The notes under the pieces: generated by a model
What the model was told of the DNA's origin: nothing
Database searches by the model: none
What the model saw: only the letters and a program-made list of their open reading frames with translations
Program-made: the position numbers and the translations under genes
Part shown: in pieces, positions 49,185-62,798 of the stretch
Numbering within the stretch: position 1 is the first letter of the stretch
How the letters are laid out: the number at the start of each line of letters is the position of its first letter
Assembly: GCA_009617715.1 (NCBI GenBank)
Contig: VTFK01000076.1
Location: 434,001-498,000, forward strand
DNA from: Plectrocnemia conspersa
Taxonomy: Eukaryota; Arthropoda; Insecta; Trichoptera; Polycentropodidae
Direction of reading: 5' to 3'
DNA length: 64,000 nt

Positions 49185-49212
49185 TATTCGATCTGAATTT
49201 TCAGATCGAATA
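49185..49212. repeat. 28-base palindrome
   Basis: TATTCGATCTGA, a four-base loop ATTT, then TCAGATCGAATA: perfect 12-base arms. There is no T-run and no coding gene beside it. Confidence 0.8.
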
Positions 49213-49771
49213 TTTAAATTTACTGCTACTAATTTACATTCGGTGAATATTTCCTCTCATGTCTAATATTTTATAATCGTTCAAAAAGCAATAAAGTCAA
49301 CAATAATTTGCAAATAAATTTTAGCAAAAACGGAGCCGCGTCAAAAAACTACAATCTGTCCCTTTGAATAATAATGTTTATTGTGAAAGTACTAGATAGA
49401 AAGTGGGGGCTTTTGAAGGCAATGTTCTGCTCCTTTTATTTCTTGTATGTATAAACAGGGCTGAAAGAACTGGTACCTAAAATACTTGAAATATTTGTTT
49501 AGTCCAGATTCATTGAGGTCGATTTTTACTTTTTTTTTTATAATTATATTCTTGCTTTGATTTTTTTCTAGAGTCGGGCCTCGGGATTTTATCACCTCTT
49601 CCCTCCCCCATCTCGGCAGGCATGGATATTGCACAGTGACCTATGCAGTGCTGTCAGCTACGAGGAGCTGGTCTGGTTCGTACAATTTAATTTTAATATA
49701 TTTACGATTTTTTTCTCTCCTACTATGTATTATTTTTTGTGTAATGTGGTAATATTGTATATTTTTTAATA

Positions 49772-49838
49772 TCATGATGCATTAGGGTAACCTGTTAGGT
49801 CACGATAGTCTTAATTTAATTTAAATAAATAAATCATA
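49772..49838 (+). repeat. Dispersed hairpin repeat, copy 2
   Basis: It matches 32,367-32,440: ATCATGATGCATTAGGGTAA, CCTGTTAGGTCACGATAG, then a T/A-rich stretch and an AAATAAATAAATC tail. Confidence 0.6.
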
Positions 49839-49984
49839 AGCAGATCATACATTCTCAAACAGATTTTTCTGCTTACACTATGATACAAATATGATACATG
49901 TATCACTCCGATACACTGATGATAGTATACTATGTAGCTCATAGACTAAGTATTTCCCGAACTGGATATTAAAATTTATTAAAA

Positions 49985-50384
49985 GTACAGTTTGAGAGCA
50001 CCTGGCGCGCTCGAGTCCCGCGGGACTGCTACGCACCTCCGTAGCCCTTTTCGTAGTCGGAACGTAGTCCCTCATGGCGCCATCGTGACTTCCGATTGGC
50101 CCGCGCCACTCTATAAACTCCTCCCACCTCGGAAGCCCCTCCCCACGGAACGCCGGGGGCTCGCGGCCCTCGCTTTGACATTTGCTATTGTAGCGATCGG
50201 AGCGAGATCCTTGCATAGACTCAGTTTCGGTCGAAGCCTGCCGCGGATGTGTTTCACGCTCGCGTACATGGCGATCGCGCTACCGAAACGCGCGCGATCT
50301 CATCGTTGCATATGAACAGATTGTTGGTGTGTGGTTGCGTATATGTCAATTGGAGTTTGTTTGGTATAATAATCGAGAGGAGAC
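49985..50384 (+). promoter_or_regulatory. GC-rich promoter and 5' leader of an unidentified gene
   Basis: An abrupt CpG-rich block. It includes TATAAA at 50113-50118 and, further on, an initiator-like TCAGTT at 50221-50226 (start A at 50223). From that start the leader would be about 160 bases. It contains upstream ATGs (about 50248, 50269 and 50310) that are not in frame with the exon at 50385. GCGATCGGAGCGA at 50193-50205 is identical to a motif in the Pcif1 promoter region. Confidence 0.5.
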
Positions 50385-50475
50385 ATGGACCTGAGCAAGC
50401 CACGTCCAGCTCGCGCCCTCTTGTCGATCAGCTCGTTGGTAGGAGCCACCGGGCCGCCCTCGCCTCATCAGCAGG
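50385..50475 (+). CDS. First coding exon of an unidentified gene (partial)
   Basis: ATG at 50385 in good context (GAGACATGG) opens a frame of 30 codons plus one base, ending at CAGCAGG|GTATGT, a near-consensus donor at 50476. The peptide begins MDLSKPRPARALLSISSLVG and ends in a proline-rich PPSPHQQ. The LSISSLV segment resembles the Groucho-binding eh1 motif (F-S-I-x-x-I-L), often found near the N-terminus of homeobox and other repressors, but the first phenylalanine is a leucine, so this is a weak hint. No later exon is recognisable before the window ends, implying a first intron of more than 13 kb. The gene could be a developmental transcription factor; I cannot name it. A different upstream ATG (50310, other frame) is a less likely start. 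Confidence 0.5.
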
Positions 50476-50479
50476 GTAT

Positions 50480-53400
50480 GTGTCACTTTGACTTGTTATA
50501 ATATCTAAATCGGCTCATTATTATCACCCAATATATTAGTACAAATTTAAATTATACAAATACACTTGAAAGATATACTTATATAGTATAATCATATGTA
50601 TACAATCATACAATATTATTTGTATATAAAAAATGAATTAGATTTTTAGAACATGAAATATTATTCAATAACATGTAGATCAAATTCATATCAGCGTCTT
50701 TTAACTTTCTTCATATAATAAACACGTTATACGAGTTCAAAATTTATCCCTGACCTACAACATATAGAATAAATATTGAATGCTTTTATGTGCCTACATA
50801 TGTCACAAAATTTTGAGTTCGCAACTATGCAAAAATTATATATTTATTAGAATAAATTGTATTATGAATAAATAAACATAAAATTAATAGAATGGTTCGT
50901 TTATGAATGAACATTTTTTGCTTATCAAAAAATTAATAGAGCGAGAAAATTGCTTCATAAAACATCTATTGAAATCGATTAAGATTTGACCCTCTTATCA
51001 AATCGACTAAGAGTGTATTTATTTATTAATATTTTACCCTTGCGTTTTTTGTATAATCTGTCAAAATCAAAAGTAAAATGTTGAAAAAATATTTTCTTGT
51101 ATATTATAGATTTACTTGTAACATATATCGGTTTTTAAAAATAAATGACTAGTAGCTTTTTTAGATACAACCAGTCAGTATTTTTTGCAATAATGGTCAG
51201 GAAAACTCAGATTGCCGAAATTAATCGGTTGTTTCAACTTTTTTTTAAACATTCATATTTAAATTCATAATACAATTCAAAGGACTGTATGTGATTTAAT
51301 TATATCAATATTTAATATACAAACTTTACTGAAAAATTTCATAGCATACATTATCTGTCTCTGTTGAAATATAAATATTTGGTTAAAATATAACTATTAT
51401 TATATTTAAAAACATAACATTATCAGTAAAAGAACAAACCCTTTAATTATTACATTACCGATAAAAATCAAACAAAATCGTTAGCAACGAATGTGAATCG
51501 ACAGTGAAGATATATTTTCAGTGGCGATTCAGTGAATTTATATCTGAATATATTTTCATCAGAAGATACATATTTTTAATGGTGAAAATATAATTTAACT
51601 GATAAGCGCTAGTGAAATTATATGCTAATAAAACTCAAACTAACTATAGTTTTAGAACTTTTATTAGGTAAAGTTGCGCTTTTTTAATTTGCCAATGTTA
51701 GGTTTTGGTTTGAACAGAAAATGGACGTTTCGCAATAATAAAATTCAGTTTTATGGGCATTTTAGAGCAACATATAATTTTACCAATGCCTGGTATTTAA
51801 ATTATATTTACTGGTAAAAATGTATTCCTTACTGTGAACATCTTTTTACCGGTAAAATTTTCCTTACTGTGAACATACTGTCTGATCTTAGTATGTAAAT
51901 GTCTCAATGAATTTTTCACTATTACTTTTGTAAATACATATTTGATACCTGCAATTTCTGCATTATACAAAATACTTGCAATGTGTAATGCATTTTCTCG
52001 TTTTTATCACTACATTACAATAATTGTTAAGATTTGTTTTTCCACTAATTTTCACATTTTTACATGTACATTGAATATACATTGAATATACAAAGGCAAA
52101 CCATTCTGGATATTGTGCTTTTTTCAAACAGTAGCGCCATTTACATATATTTTAAGGTTGTAAAATTCAGGCAGAAATCCTTTTTCAATGTTCGAAACGT
52201 TTTACGAAGATGTATAAAAAACAGCGTTCTGTTTCTAAATATTTTACCGAAATTGGGTTCTAAAAATGTTTGATTAACTTAAACTTCCAACTAAAGCAAA
52301 TAATAAATTTATTATGTCAAAAATACAAAATATTGATTTTAGATTATAATATATTAAAATAATGAATTATAAAAATATGAGGAAAATTATTGATATATAC
52401 ATACATGTTAAATTATTTGTTTATATATATATATATTTTTTAAAAACATTAAGGTTTTAAATTTTACTTTTTTAATTTACTTATATTACGATAGATGGCA
52501 GCAGTATAGCGACTGATCAACCGATTATTTATGGAGTTCATCTGCGGGTAATTACCCGCCGTGACGGGTCAGACCTCGTGACGGTGACGTCACGAGCTCG
52601 CATTTTACCAGTCAGCCCTAACCGGTCATTTTCATAACTGTGGAAAAATTACGCCAAGTATACCCCAAATTTTTAAAACAATTAACGTCAGTTAACTGAT
52701 TTTTACATAATAAAATATTTTTTAAAGATAATTATTCGCATTTTGGAGCTTCGAAGTAAATATTAAATTAACTCGAACCGTTTTGGTACGAGGACGCGTC
52801 ATAAAATCCAATTTGTTACTCCTAATTGGGTGAAACTCCGAAATGCCAATTAAACGGTTTCGTTCGTTACAAATGAATGAACTGAAAAAATAATAATTTT
52901 ACCCTCATTAAATATATAACTCGGTATATGAATGTTGTGAGTTGTATTATATGACGAAGAGGGTAGCGTTAACAGAGGTGCAAAATAAATTTATTTATTT
53001 TTGTGTTATAGGAATATTTATATGCTAGTTTTTATAATAATAAAGAACATAATAATATTATCCAATATTTCTTATCTTTATTAGCCGATAAAAACAGTCG
53101 TCTAATTATCATAAAATTTTCTCTAAAATAATTTATAATGGGAATTTTTTGTGTAATTTTCATAATATTTTTAAATATTATATACTACGTTCTCAGAATA
53201 TTTACCGTTAAATATGCTCTTTATTTATTCCAATTTAAATTTTTGATAATTCAACTTGTTTTATTTTACTTAACTTCATCCAAAAATATGATAGATACTC
53301 ACTTTATACTTTGCTTTAATACAACATATTTATTTACGTGTAAAAATATGCAAAAATTAAAATTGAGTAATTAAGAATGTGAATATATTAAAATTAGTAT

Positions 53401-56400
53401 ATTCTTATTATACAATAGCTACAAAAAAATCGGCGCAATGTAGATAGATATGAAAACAATTGTTTATTAACGATTTTAGGTGGGAAAGAAATATTTAGTT
53501 ATGAAATAATTAAATTTTCAATTCTTTATTTAAAAGACCATTTCACAAAATTCGTTTATCTGGAAAATTCATATACCTTGGCATTCGATAAGTGGGGGAT
53601 TTGTCTGACACAAGACCCTAGAATTCATTGTCAGAAGCCAATTTGTATTGCATTTATATATTAATTGTTTTAAAATATACATATTTAAGTCATTAGTACT
53701 AAAATATAAGTAATTCTGAACAAATTTAAGGTTAACGATGTATTTTACTTCTGATATCAATCTAAAGAAACCAAAAATATTTTTTTCTACATGAGCCCTT
53801 TTATGGATTATATATTACAAAATTTAATTAAAAATTAATGTGGCAGCAAAATATATATATCAATAAATGATATTTATTTTACGATAATTTTAAATTATGT
53901 TTTGGTAAATTTTGATCGTCTGCATTTTAATTTTTCGTCTATGAAGTGTTGCATCGATCGTCAGAAGGAGCAAGGTCTTAGAATAAGGTTAATAAAATTT
54001 TTTATTCAGTAAATTTTACCACACGGGGATTGTCATAATACATAGATGGTGTCTTAAATATAGTAATGTTTATTTTATAATTTATTTAATAATTTTGTAA
54101 TAAATTAGCAAAAAAAATTCAATAGTACATGACAAAATAAATTTAAATTCCACAAAATATAATGTTTTACAAAATAAATTAATTTAAATCGTTCGTTTGC
54201 ATATAATAACACGACTTAATTAATTTGTTGTAATTTTTAACTAAAAAAATACACACATTAATTCAGTTACACACCACGCGCTTTACGCGTAATCGATATT
54301 TTGATTTACGTTACATTTTTTTTACGTTCGATACGATCGAGAGCAACTGCTTATATATTTCCAAAAAAAATCGATTAATAAACAAAATTGATTAAACAAA
54401 TTCCGTGATTGATGACCATCCCTGTCGACGCGCTAGCCCGAGAGAGCTGCCGACAATGTTACGGCACAACACTGTAAAAAGCTCCACCGACTAACTACCA
54501 CAGGTGTTTTGCGGCCGTTAGAAATGCGTAATTAGCCGCCATATTATTTTATTTCTGCATCCGAATATGAGGAAGGCAATAATAACGTGCAACAGTGTTG
54601 GCTAAGGTTTGCGAGCTTTTAATGATTTTACCACGCGCAACAGATGCACGGGCGTAATTTTTAACGCCACTTTTATGGTAGTGTAGTTTTATAAATTGCG
54701 CATACGGATAAAATTCTACGACGGGCAGTTATAGTAGAACCTACCGCTAATTAATATTTTTTTGCAAAATTTCTATTAGGTATAAACGTAAATTGGGGTC
54801 ATTAATTACCTGCAAAAGTTTTTGAAGGGTCGTATAACGTACGTTAGGGAAATGGTACCCTCTTGTTATAACTTTCAAAGTGAATATAAACAGCTGTGAA
54901 TAAATAAGACAATGTTATCAAAATCAGTTTGCATAACTAAAACCAGCAAATATGTGCAATCATTGAATTTATAAAATAATTAAAAGCAATTAATTTCTTT
55001 AACAAACAATGTTTTTCTGATCCACATATTTATATCTTTCATTAATCTGCAAATTACAGATTTATCACTCTCTCAGTCTCTACAGAATCCAGTACATATA
55101 ATTCCACATTATTAATAATCTTTCTCCGCGATAGAATAAGTGTTACTGGCTTTACTTTTGACCAAGATTATGCTATTCCATGTATTGCATGCAATATCGT
55201 CAAATTATACTACTTGCATAAAAAAGGGCGTTTAGTGCTCTGCTCGTGACTTTAAAACATACAATCTACATGAGAGAAGCATATATCTTACAAGTACATT
55301 GAAAACATATTTAAGACTTGTTTATTTTCACAGCGAATTATGAGTAAAATCCAACCAACTATGGTCAAAAATAAATTCAAAGATCGTTGCACCAGACACA
55401 CAGATGCTTAATGTTTTAATAAGCCACTATTTAATAGACTTAAATCCCTATAATTAATAGCAACTCTAATAAGTACTTGTGTTAAATTAGTATTTTGTGC
55501 TTCAAAAACTCTGCAACGCTGAATATGCCCTTATAGAGAAGTAAAAGCTATGCTGTTTCACTAAATAATGAACACTCGATACCGCGTAAAATTCCAGCTG
55601 GAATTTCTTAGGTATATTTGCTCGGGGCAAAAAAATACGCATTTATCTGTGTGCGCTGACGAGGGCTTACAGTTTTATACTAATCACGAATAAATTCAAG
55701 AATCTTTTGAAAACTTAAATAAATATTTCGAAACGTATACGAAATAACCATAATAAAACAGGGTCTAATATATTTATGAAATGTAGACAAATTTTGCCAC
55801 CGCCTCTTTAAAGTGAACAGAGCAATAATGTTGAATAGAGATCAAAATTGTTAAATACATGAGCTTACATATGTACTCTAACCTTAACACATTTTGCAAC
55901 TTCACTTTGCAAGGCTTGCCGCCATTGCCGCACTTAAGCAGACTTTCAATTGAAAAAGCGCGTTTATCACAAAAAATAAAATCTTAATATACAAACAATT
56001 AATCGGACCCATTTTAACATTTGCTTGCTCGGAGTGGAGTAACAAACTTAATACTGCTTTTTTACACTGCTAGTAATCTAAAATACATCTAAAAAAACTT
56101 TCTAATAGCCTTCAAATTCCAACAATCTAAGAAAACTTACCAGAAAATACTATAAAAATATTTCGCGTAAACATATCAACTGTGTCAATTGCGTATTATT
56201 TTTATTAATAAAACATCCTTAAATTTAAATATAAACTTTTAAAAAAAATTTAGTAAAATTTACATTAATTACAAATAATTAATTTTATTATTATTATATT
56301 TATGTTATCGGATGGCTCATTATTAAAAAAATATATACTATCTGCATATTACTTTTTATGAAAAAACAGAAAGGTAAACTTGATAATTATAGAAAAAATT

Positions 56401-59400
56401 CAATAATTGCATTTGTATTTAGCAGCAGCCGGATTTTAATTATCAGACATAATTTCGATCTTACTCTATTAAACATAATTTCGATCTTATTGTTTACTCT
56501 GTCAATAAAGACACTACACTTCAAATATGTCCTAGGTAAATTCCAAATACATATGAACGAAATAGATTTGGATTAAATCTGCTATGGAATTTGTTCTTCA
56601 AACATTCCAATATTACATTGTATAAAATACCATAGTTATTCGTCATTCGGAGAAATGTTTAATTTTCAAAGATAAGCTATAAATCACGCCAGGATCACCG
56701 AGCATACATAAAAGTGTCTAGGTGATAAATCCACAAAAATGTATAATTTTATTACTGTTTTTTTATAGTTCCTTATCAAAGGTCGTTCAAGGATTCTTTA
56801 CCTTTCGACGACGGGCAAACATGTGTTACACAAAATTTACGACGCTTAACGTAATCTAGAATTGTATATATTACACACGCGTTGAATAAAAACATAAATA
56901 AACAAATATTGATAATGAGAAATGTGTTAAAATATAATATCGAATCTGTTTACATATTATAGTGTTCGGAACACAAAGAGACCACCAGGATGGACTCAAT
57001 GATGTAAACAAATCATCCTCTTATCTTTCTCCTTCTGACTCGTCCAACTAATAGTTTCCAAGTAATACGACAGACGCTTTGACTAATGGACGACTTATCG
57101 TTTTAAGAAAAAATCGACATGAGTAAAATTAAAACAAATAGCCTCTTTAATATTACCCATATACTCGTATGTGCAGACGTAGGTGTAGTTTCTGAAAATA
57201 AAATTAGCCTTTAGGCTATGGAAGGTATTTTTCAAGTTGCTTAAATATACTACGGATTTATTTAAAATAATCTGTGTAATGTTTAACAGTTTTTTTATTT
57301 TATTAAAAATAAAATATCTCTAAGCTAAACTTATTAATTAATTTACCATGGAATAACAAAGCTTAATGATTGAAGTAGTGTCTTGATTACTTTGATGACA
57401 TTTGTGACAATGATTTATCCAACAGTGTTGAATTATTGACATAGTTTATTTAAATACACTTTTCTGATACTACTTAAATATTAAAAATATAAGTATGAGA
57501 ATTCTTATTTTATCTATAAATTTAAAAAAATATTAAATAAATTTAATGTAATTTTAAAAATTAATGGATTAAAAAAAATATATTAAATCATATTACACTT
57601 ATAAATATTGCACACAGATTTAACAATTAACCGTTAAAAATCATTAAATTCTGGTTAATTATATTTTTTACCTAAAATAAATAGTGACATTTTTTCATAT
57701 TACCAAGTCGTAATTTTTTCATCACTTTTCTCACAAAAGTCAGCTAATTGACACGAAAATGTCATTCATAGACGACCCTCAATGACTTGCAGACTTATCT
57801 TATTAAACGAGGCCAGATAGTTTAGTCCTACGCAGTCTTATCGTGTTGCCAACTATATTCAGATAAAAACTGCCTTTGAAATCATATGCTTAAGCATACA
57901 CAACTAATGTACGCAAGATTCCTGAGTTCTTCCCCCACACTCTTCATTGTTTTAAGTCTTTCTAATAAAACTAGAATTTCTACCGAGAAACCAGTACAAT
58001 TCAAAGCGGTAATTTATATTCTTACGTTTAGTTTTCACGCATTCGTTTGAAAGTTTTTTCTAAATCAGTATATACAACGTCTATTTTTATTCTTCAATCA
58101 AATAATTTTTTGACTGTTTTGGCAAAAGACAGAAGGCTAGTAACAGTGGAATGATATTGTATAAAAAAAATATTTATTTATATTTTATTAAAAATATTAT
58201 CAAATCGCCATATAAACTTGAGTTGATCATATGGTTCTTTAAATATTTTATCAATAAATTTGTGAGTAACTAATCATATGCTAAAAATTTAATGTTATTA
58301 AAATTTTATATAACACCTTCAAAATAAAATTAAATAAAATTTGTATTTTGTGGAGTAAATCAAAATCAATGAATTACATAACTACATAAATAATATTTTT
58401 AATATACGCGAATAAAGTAATTCGTTCGTGTATTTAGATTAGCAAATTCGCTTCATTTTAATTTTTCAACAAACTCGGCAAATGAACTTAATTAAATTCA
58501 GCAGTGATTGGACTAAAACACGCGAATGCAGAGAGTTTTTGTGAAATTAGTCTCTTAACATTGTTTCGTATTTGTACACGAACGCCAACTTTAATGTCGT
58601 TAATGACATGCACGTTAAACCAACGAACATCGACAATATTGAGCTTTAATTTGTATACCATTAACATAATAGTATAGTTATCAAACTATATAAAATAGTT
58701 TTTTATATGTTATATTTATTATTATTATATTTTTATCGTAGACAAAACCTGCCGAAATAAATATATTATATTTTTTTAACGTCGAAATGTCAAGATATAC
58801 AATACGTTTATCACTCGGCGACGACATAGCCGCCTTTCACCGTGTACGATGTTGGAAAGTTGTTAATTTTATTTATTGAATTTTCCAATTCGTCCACAGT
58901 ATACACAATTTCCACAACCCCTCGCCCCCAGAGTTTCCCAAAGTTTGTGTACGTAGCTATCGGTGCCAGAGGTAATTGGTTACGCTTGACGACTGTTTGT
59001 CATGCTAGCGGCGGTAATATGGATTAGTCTACGAAATAGTTCCATAAAAACTTCGCCTGTACACGGTTTTCTACGAATAGCTCAAGCACTCAAACTTTAT
59101 CTACAAATGGTCCAAATTATTTACTGTGCCAATAAAACAAATGAAAACAAAATGAATTAGTGCGCGTATTTGCTACGTATCTATTTTGATTACTCACATA
59201 CTGTATAATGTAAAAGGTCAATAGCAATAATTTATATATATACGTATATCGTACATATTATATGTTATTGACATATTTTAATTTTGTTTTAAAATACGTC
59301 GATCATAAAACGTGATAATTTATTCGTGTAATATGATTGAATAATAAAATAAAACATACTTCAAAACAGTATAGTATAAAGATTATATGATTAACATGAA

Positions 59401-60140
59401 AAACAAATAAGTTATTACTAATGGAAAATGTTAATCAAAAATTTATATTTATGCCTTTTATAATAACTATATATAAAATATAAAAAAATAACTTAAACTA
59501 AACATTACATTTTTTTATAAAAAATGTAAAAATTATATATAAATCAATTCTACAAATTAAAATTGATATTTTCCATAATTATTGCATTAAACAACTATTT
59601 TTCCATATCATTCAATATTGTAGTATCCATAAATTTTTAAATATATTAGAGGCTAAATGAATATTATTTTTATGTATTTATAATTTATGAACAGTTCATA
59701 TTATTATATAATACAAATTATTGAGATAGAACTTTATACTATAACATAAATTGTTAGAGATAGAACTGCTTTTAAATATTTAGGCTTAGATTGAAATACG
59801 AATTATAAAAAAAAAAAAAAAATATTAGCAGAAAATATTAAAATTTATATTCAATTTTTTTTTAAAGTTTTAAACTAGTGGTTCTAAATCTGTGCGCTCT
59901 GATTTAAATAAAATCGATTTAAATAGCCTTCCCGTTGATAACAAATACAGATTCCTGCTTTTGAAAAATATTTGTCAAAATTTGAGTGTATTTTTATGTT
60001 TATTTTTTGTTTACAAATACTAATGTTATTATATCAAACAAATCTCATTATTGAATTCCGTTAAGTAACATTGGATGTAAAAAAAGATAGTACTTAGAAC
60101 ATAATTAAAACTAAATAAAATCAATATAGAATTGAAAATG
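50480..60140 (+). other. Presumed long first intron of the gene starting at 50.4 kb
   Basis: AT-rich with no exon I can support. Points of interest are the palindromes at 52,544-52,596 and GC-richer islands at 54,410-54,570 (with CAGGTG and GTAATTAG) and 58,800-59,060. The open frames at 53138-53374 and 56358-56576 have random AT-rich composition. Confidence 0.4.
52544..52596. promoter_or_regulatory. Paired palindromes including a consensus CRE
   Basis: GCGGGTAATTACCCGC (52544-52559) is a perfect 16-base palindrome with a TAATTA centre. It is followed by CTCGTGAC-GGTGAC-GTCACGAG (52575-52596), an inverted repeat that contains TGACGTCA (52585-52592), the consensus ATF/CREB site. A protein-binding element is likely, but function is inference. 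Confidence 0.4.
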
Positions 60141-60151
60141 AATCATCGAAT

Positions 60152-60417
60152 CAGTGGCGTAGCTAGGACTGCCGCCCAGGACGATCTTTAAAATTGCCGC
60201 CCCCCCCCCATACATTTTTTGCAGTGTCATAAAATCAGCATTTCTTAAAATAATAAATTGGTTATTATTAAGATCTTGTTATTCGTGGATTTATATATGT
60301 TTTAGTGCATTCAGGGTTAAAAATCACACTAGACGATCCCATTGCGAATATGCCGCCCCCAAGCAAGTGCCGCCCGGGGCGGCCCGCCGACTCCGCCCCA
60401 CCATAGCTACGCCACTG
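60152..60417. mobile_element. hAT-type MITE, copy 1 (266 bp)
   Basis: Terminal inverted repeats CAGTGGCGTAGCTA are perfect over 14 bases at both ends. The 8-base flanks CATCGAAT (60144-60151) and CATCGATT (60418-60425) differ at one base, as expected for an ageing hAT target duplication. Internal GCCGCC and a C9-12 tract lie near the left end, and AAGCAAGTGCCGCCCGGGGC near the right end. No coding capacity. Confidence 0.88.
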
Positions 60418-62230
60418 CATCGATTAAAATCAGCTAAAGAATATTTTCATTGAAACTTACGCGTCGATTTCAATATATTTCGTTAATTTGATTTTTTTTA
60501 AGTTTTATAGAAATTTTAAATATACAATTATTTTGACTTAGAATAAATTATCTAAGTCAAAATAATTGCTAGAGAAATATGAAAATGAAAATTGCCGAAA
60601 TTGTAGATAAACTAAACACGAAACTGGTAGATTTACTTACATAAATTATCAACTGTGCTTCAAATTTTTAACTAATAGCTTGTGAGTAGTAGTAGTAGCT
60701 TGTGCAAATTGAGAGCTTTCTAAAGTTGACAATGAGTCAAGACCGACTAATTACTGTCAACATTCAATATTTATTACCAGATATCGCGTGTTTTAGACTA
60801 TTTTTAAATAATAACCAAATTTACTCTTGGAAAAGCAAGCAAAGTTTCTGTAAATAAATAGTAAATACTTTATTGTCTTGTCCATATTTTTTCTTAAACT
60901 AATATTTTTCCCTTCAAAATATTAGTTGCCCTGGGTCACGCTTTTTCTCTAAAACACCTTGGTTACATGATAAATGTAAAACGCTCTGAAAACAGTCACA
61001 AGTGAAGCAACAAATATCTTAATTATGTTTTTAAATTTAGCTTTATTAGTATAAAACATACAACAATATTATTCTCACAGATTTTAAAAGTTCGTTTTTA
61101 TTATAATAACCACATATTTAGTAGTTCTTAAATATTTATTTTACCTTAGACAGAATAATTAATTTATAAATAAAATATATTTTTTAATATATCATTTTAA
61201 TATATAAAACCTGTAAATTTGTAAAATTTCTTGCAAATTTATTTATAATTTTTTATTTACAAATTTCTTTATTAACTGATTTACAGTTTACATTACATTT
61301 ATTTAAATATAATGTATTTACTTTCAGTTACATTAGAATGGCATGTTCTACGTTTTATATTAAAACATATTGTACAATATAAATTAATACAAATAGCTGT
61401 TAAATCAATATATTGACTGACATAATTATATTCTAATCTTTCTGTGAATATTATGCTTACTTTTGTATATTTCTAGGGGTTGATCTATAAATATATTATT
61501 TTTTTAAAGGCAAAATTTAATAAGTAAAACGAAATAATACATAATTAATTACCATTATGAATTGGTTATTGGAATCTATTATATCATATAATATATTAGG
61601 AACAGATAGTTTTAATATAAATTTTCTTTTGATAAAAAAACCTATTTATCTAAAAAAATGCTGATGTCAAAAATGGGAAATTTAACATGACGTGTATAAA
61701 ATATATAACAACAAAAAGGTAAAACCGATGCATTTTCAGCCAGGGCGAAAATTCGGTTATGCCTCGCATGTGAGTATTAAAATTTATTGCCGCGACGAAA
61801 TGTGAAGAAGGAACATTTGGGAACGTTCGCCTAGGCAATTTACTAACAAGACCAAATTATGGCATCAACATAGAGAAGGTTATTCGATATCGGTCTGAAA
61901 TGGAAAATCGCTTTGTATTATTTATCCTTATTTATTGCGTTGCGTGAACGCGAGCTAATTTAGACGAAGCTCTGGGGGCCGAACCCCCAACCCTGTCGTT
62001 CTAACGTAATAATAAAGTGAAATTAAAAACAATCCCTACGGAAATAATGGCTGGTCGGTGACATGAAATAAAAATATAAAAACTAAACGATTTTTTACAT
62101 GGCACAGATGTCGGCCATTATTTTCGTAGGTACGGAAACAGAGGAACCTTGACACAAGCGTTCAAAATTTGAGTTAATTAAATGTCATACAGTTATAGTA
62201 AAAGGATTATATTTCAAATTCCCTTGGAGT

Positions 62231-62798
62231 CAGTAGTGTAGCTAGAGTTTGTGCCTCATGTGGCGATCAATAACTTTGCCATACCCTTCCCATACAATTG
62301 CCTAATATAAAATCTGACTTTCCTAAAAATCTGTTACCTAATGCATGTCTTCAATATGCCAAAATTGTCTAGGGCAGGCGGCCCTTCACATATAAAAAAA
62401 TGTGCATAGCAATTTTCTAGTTTGATAAAATATGTTAATGGTTATCAGGCATTTCATTATTTTAGCACGTGCTCGACTGGAATAAACAATAGGAAGCATC
62501 TGGTGTAACTTAGGCTTTTACCGATTTTAAGAAACTGGCCAAATTTTAGAGCTGGGTAAAAGTATTTTTATCTATAGGGACGTCATTTTATGATCGGGGC
62601 AAAATCATCAATTTTCAAACTGTTGTTTATTGTTTTCACATATTCAACTTAGTTCTTAGCTATTCATGGATATTTATTTTTAGCGCATTCAGAGTAAGAG
62701 CAAAATTACACGAACGGTTCTTCTATCGCGAAAATGCTACCCCCAAGCAAGTGCCGCCCGGGGCGTCCCCCCCCCCCGCCCTCCTAACTACGGCACTG
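62231..62798. mobile_element. hAT-type MITE, copy 2 (568 bp)
   Basis: The ends CAGTAGTGTAGCTAG and CAGTGCCGTAGTTAGGAGG (reverse complement of the right end) are diverged versions of those at 60,152. The flanks CTTGGAGT (62223-62230) and CATGGAGT (62799-62806) match at seven of eight bases. The sub-terminal block AAGCAAGTGCCGCCCGGGGC is shared with copy 1, so they belong to one family. This copy is longer inside but still lacks a transposase. It is followed directly by a SINE tail. Confidence 0.82.

Noticed and set aside
49878..50491. Long frames on both strands across the 50-kb promoter
   Set aside because: High GC lengthens chance frames; only the exon at 50385-50475 ends in a good donor with a plausible N-terminus.
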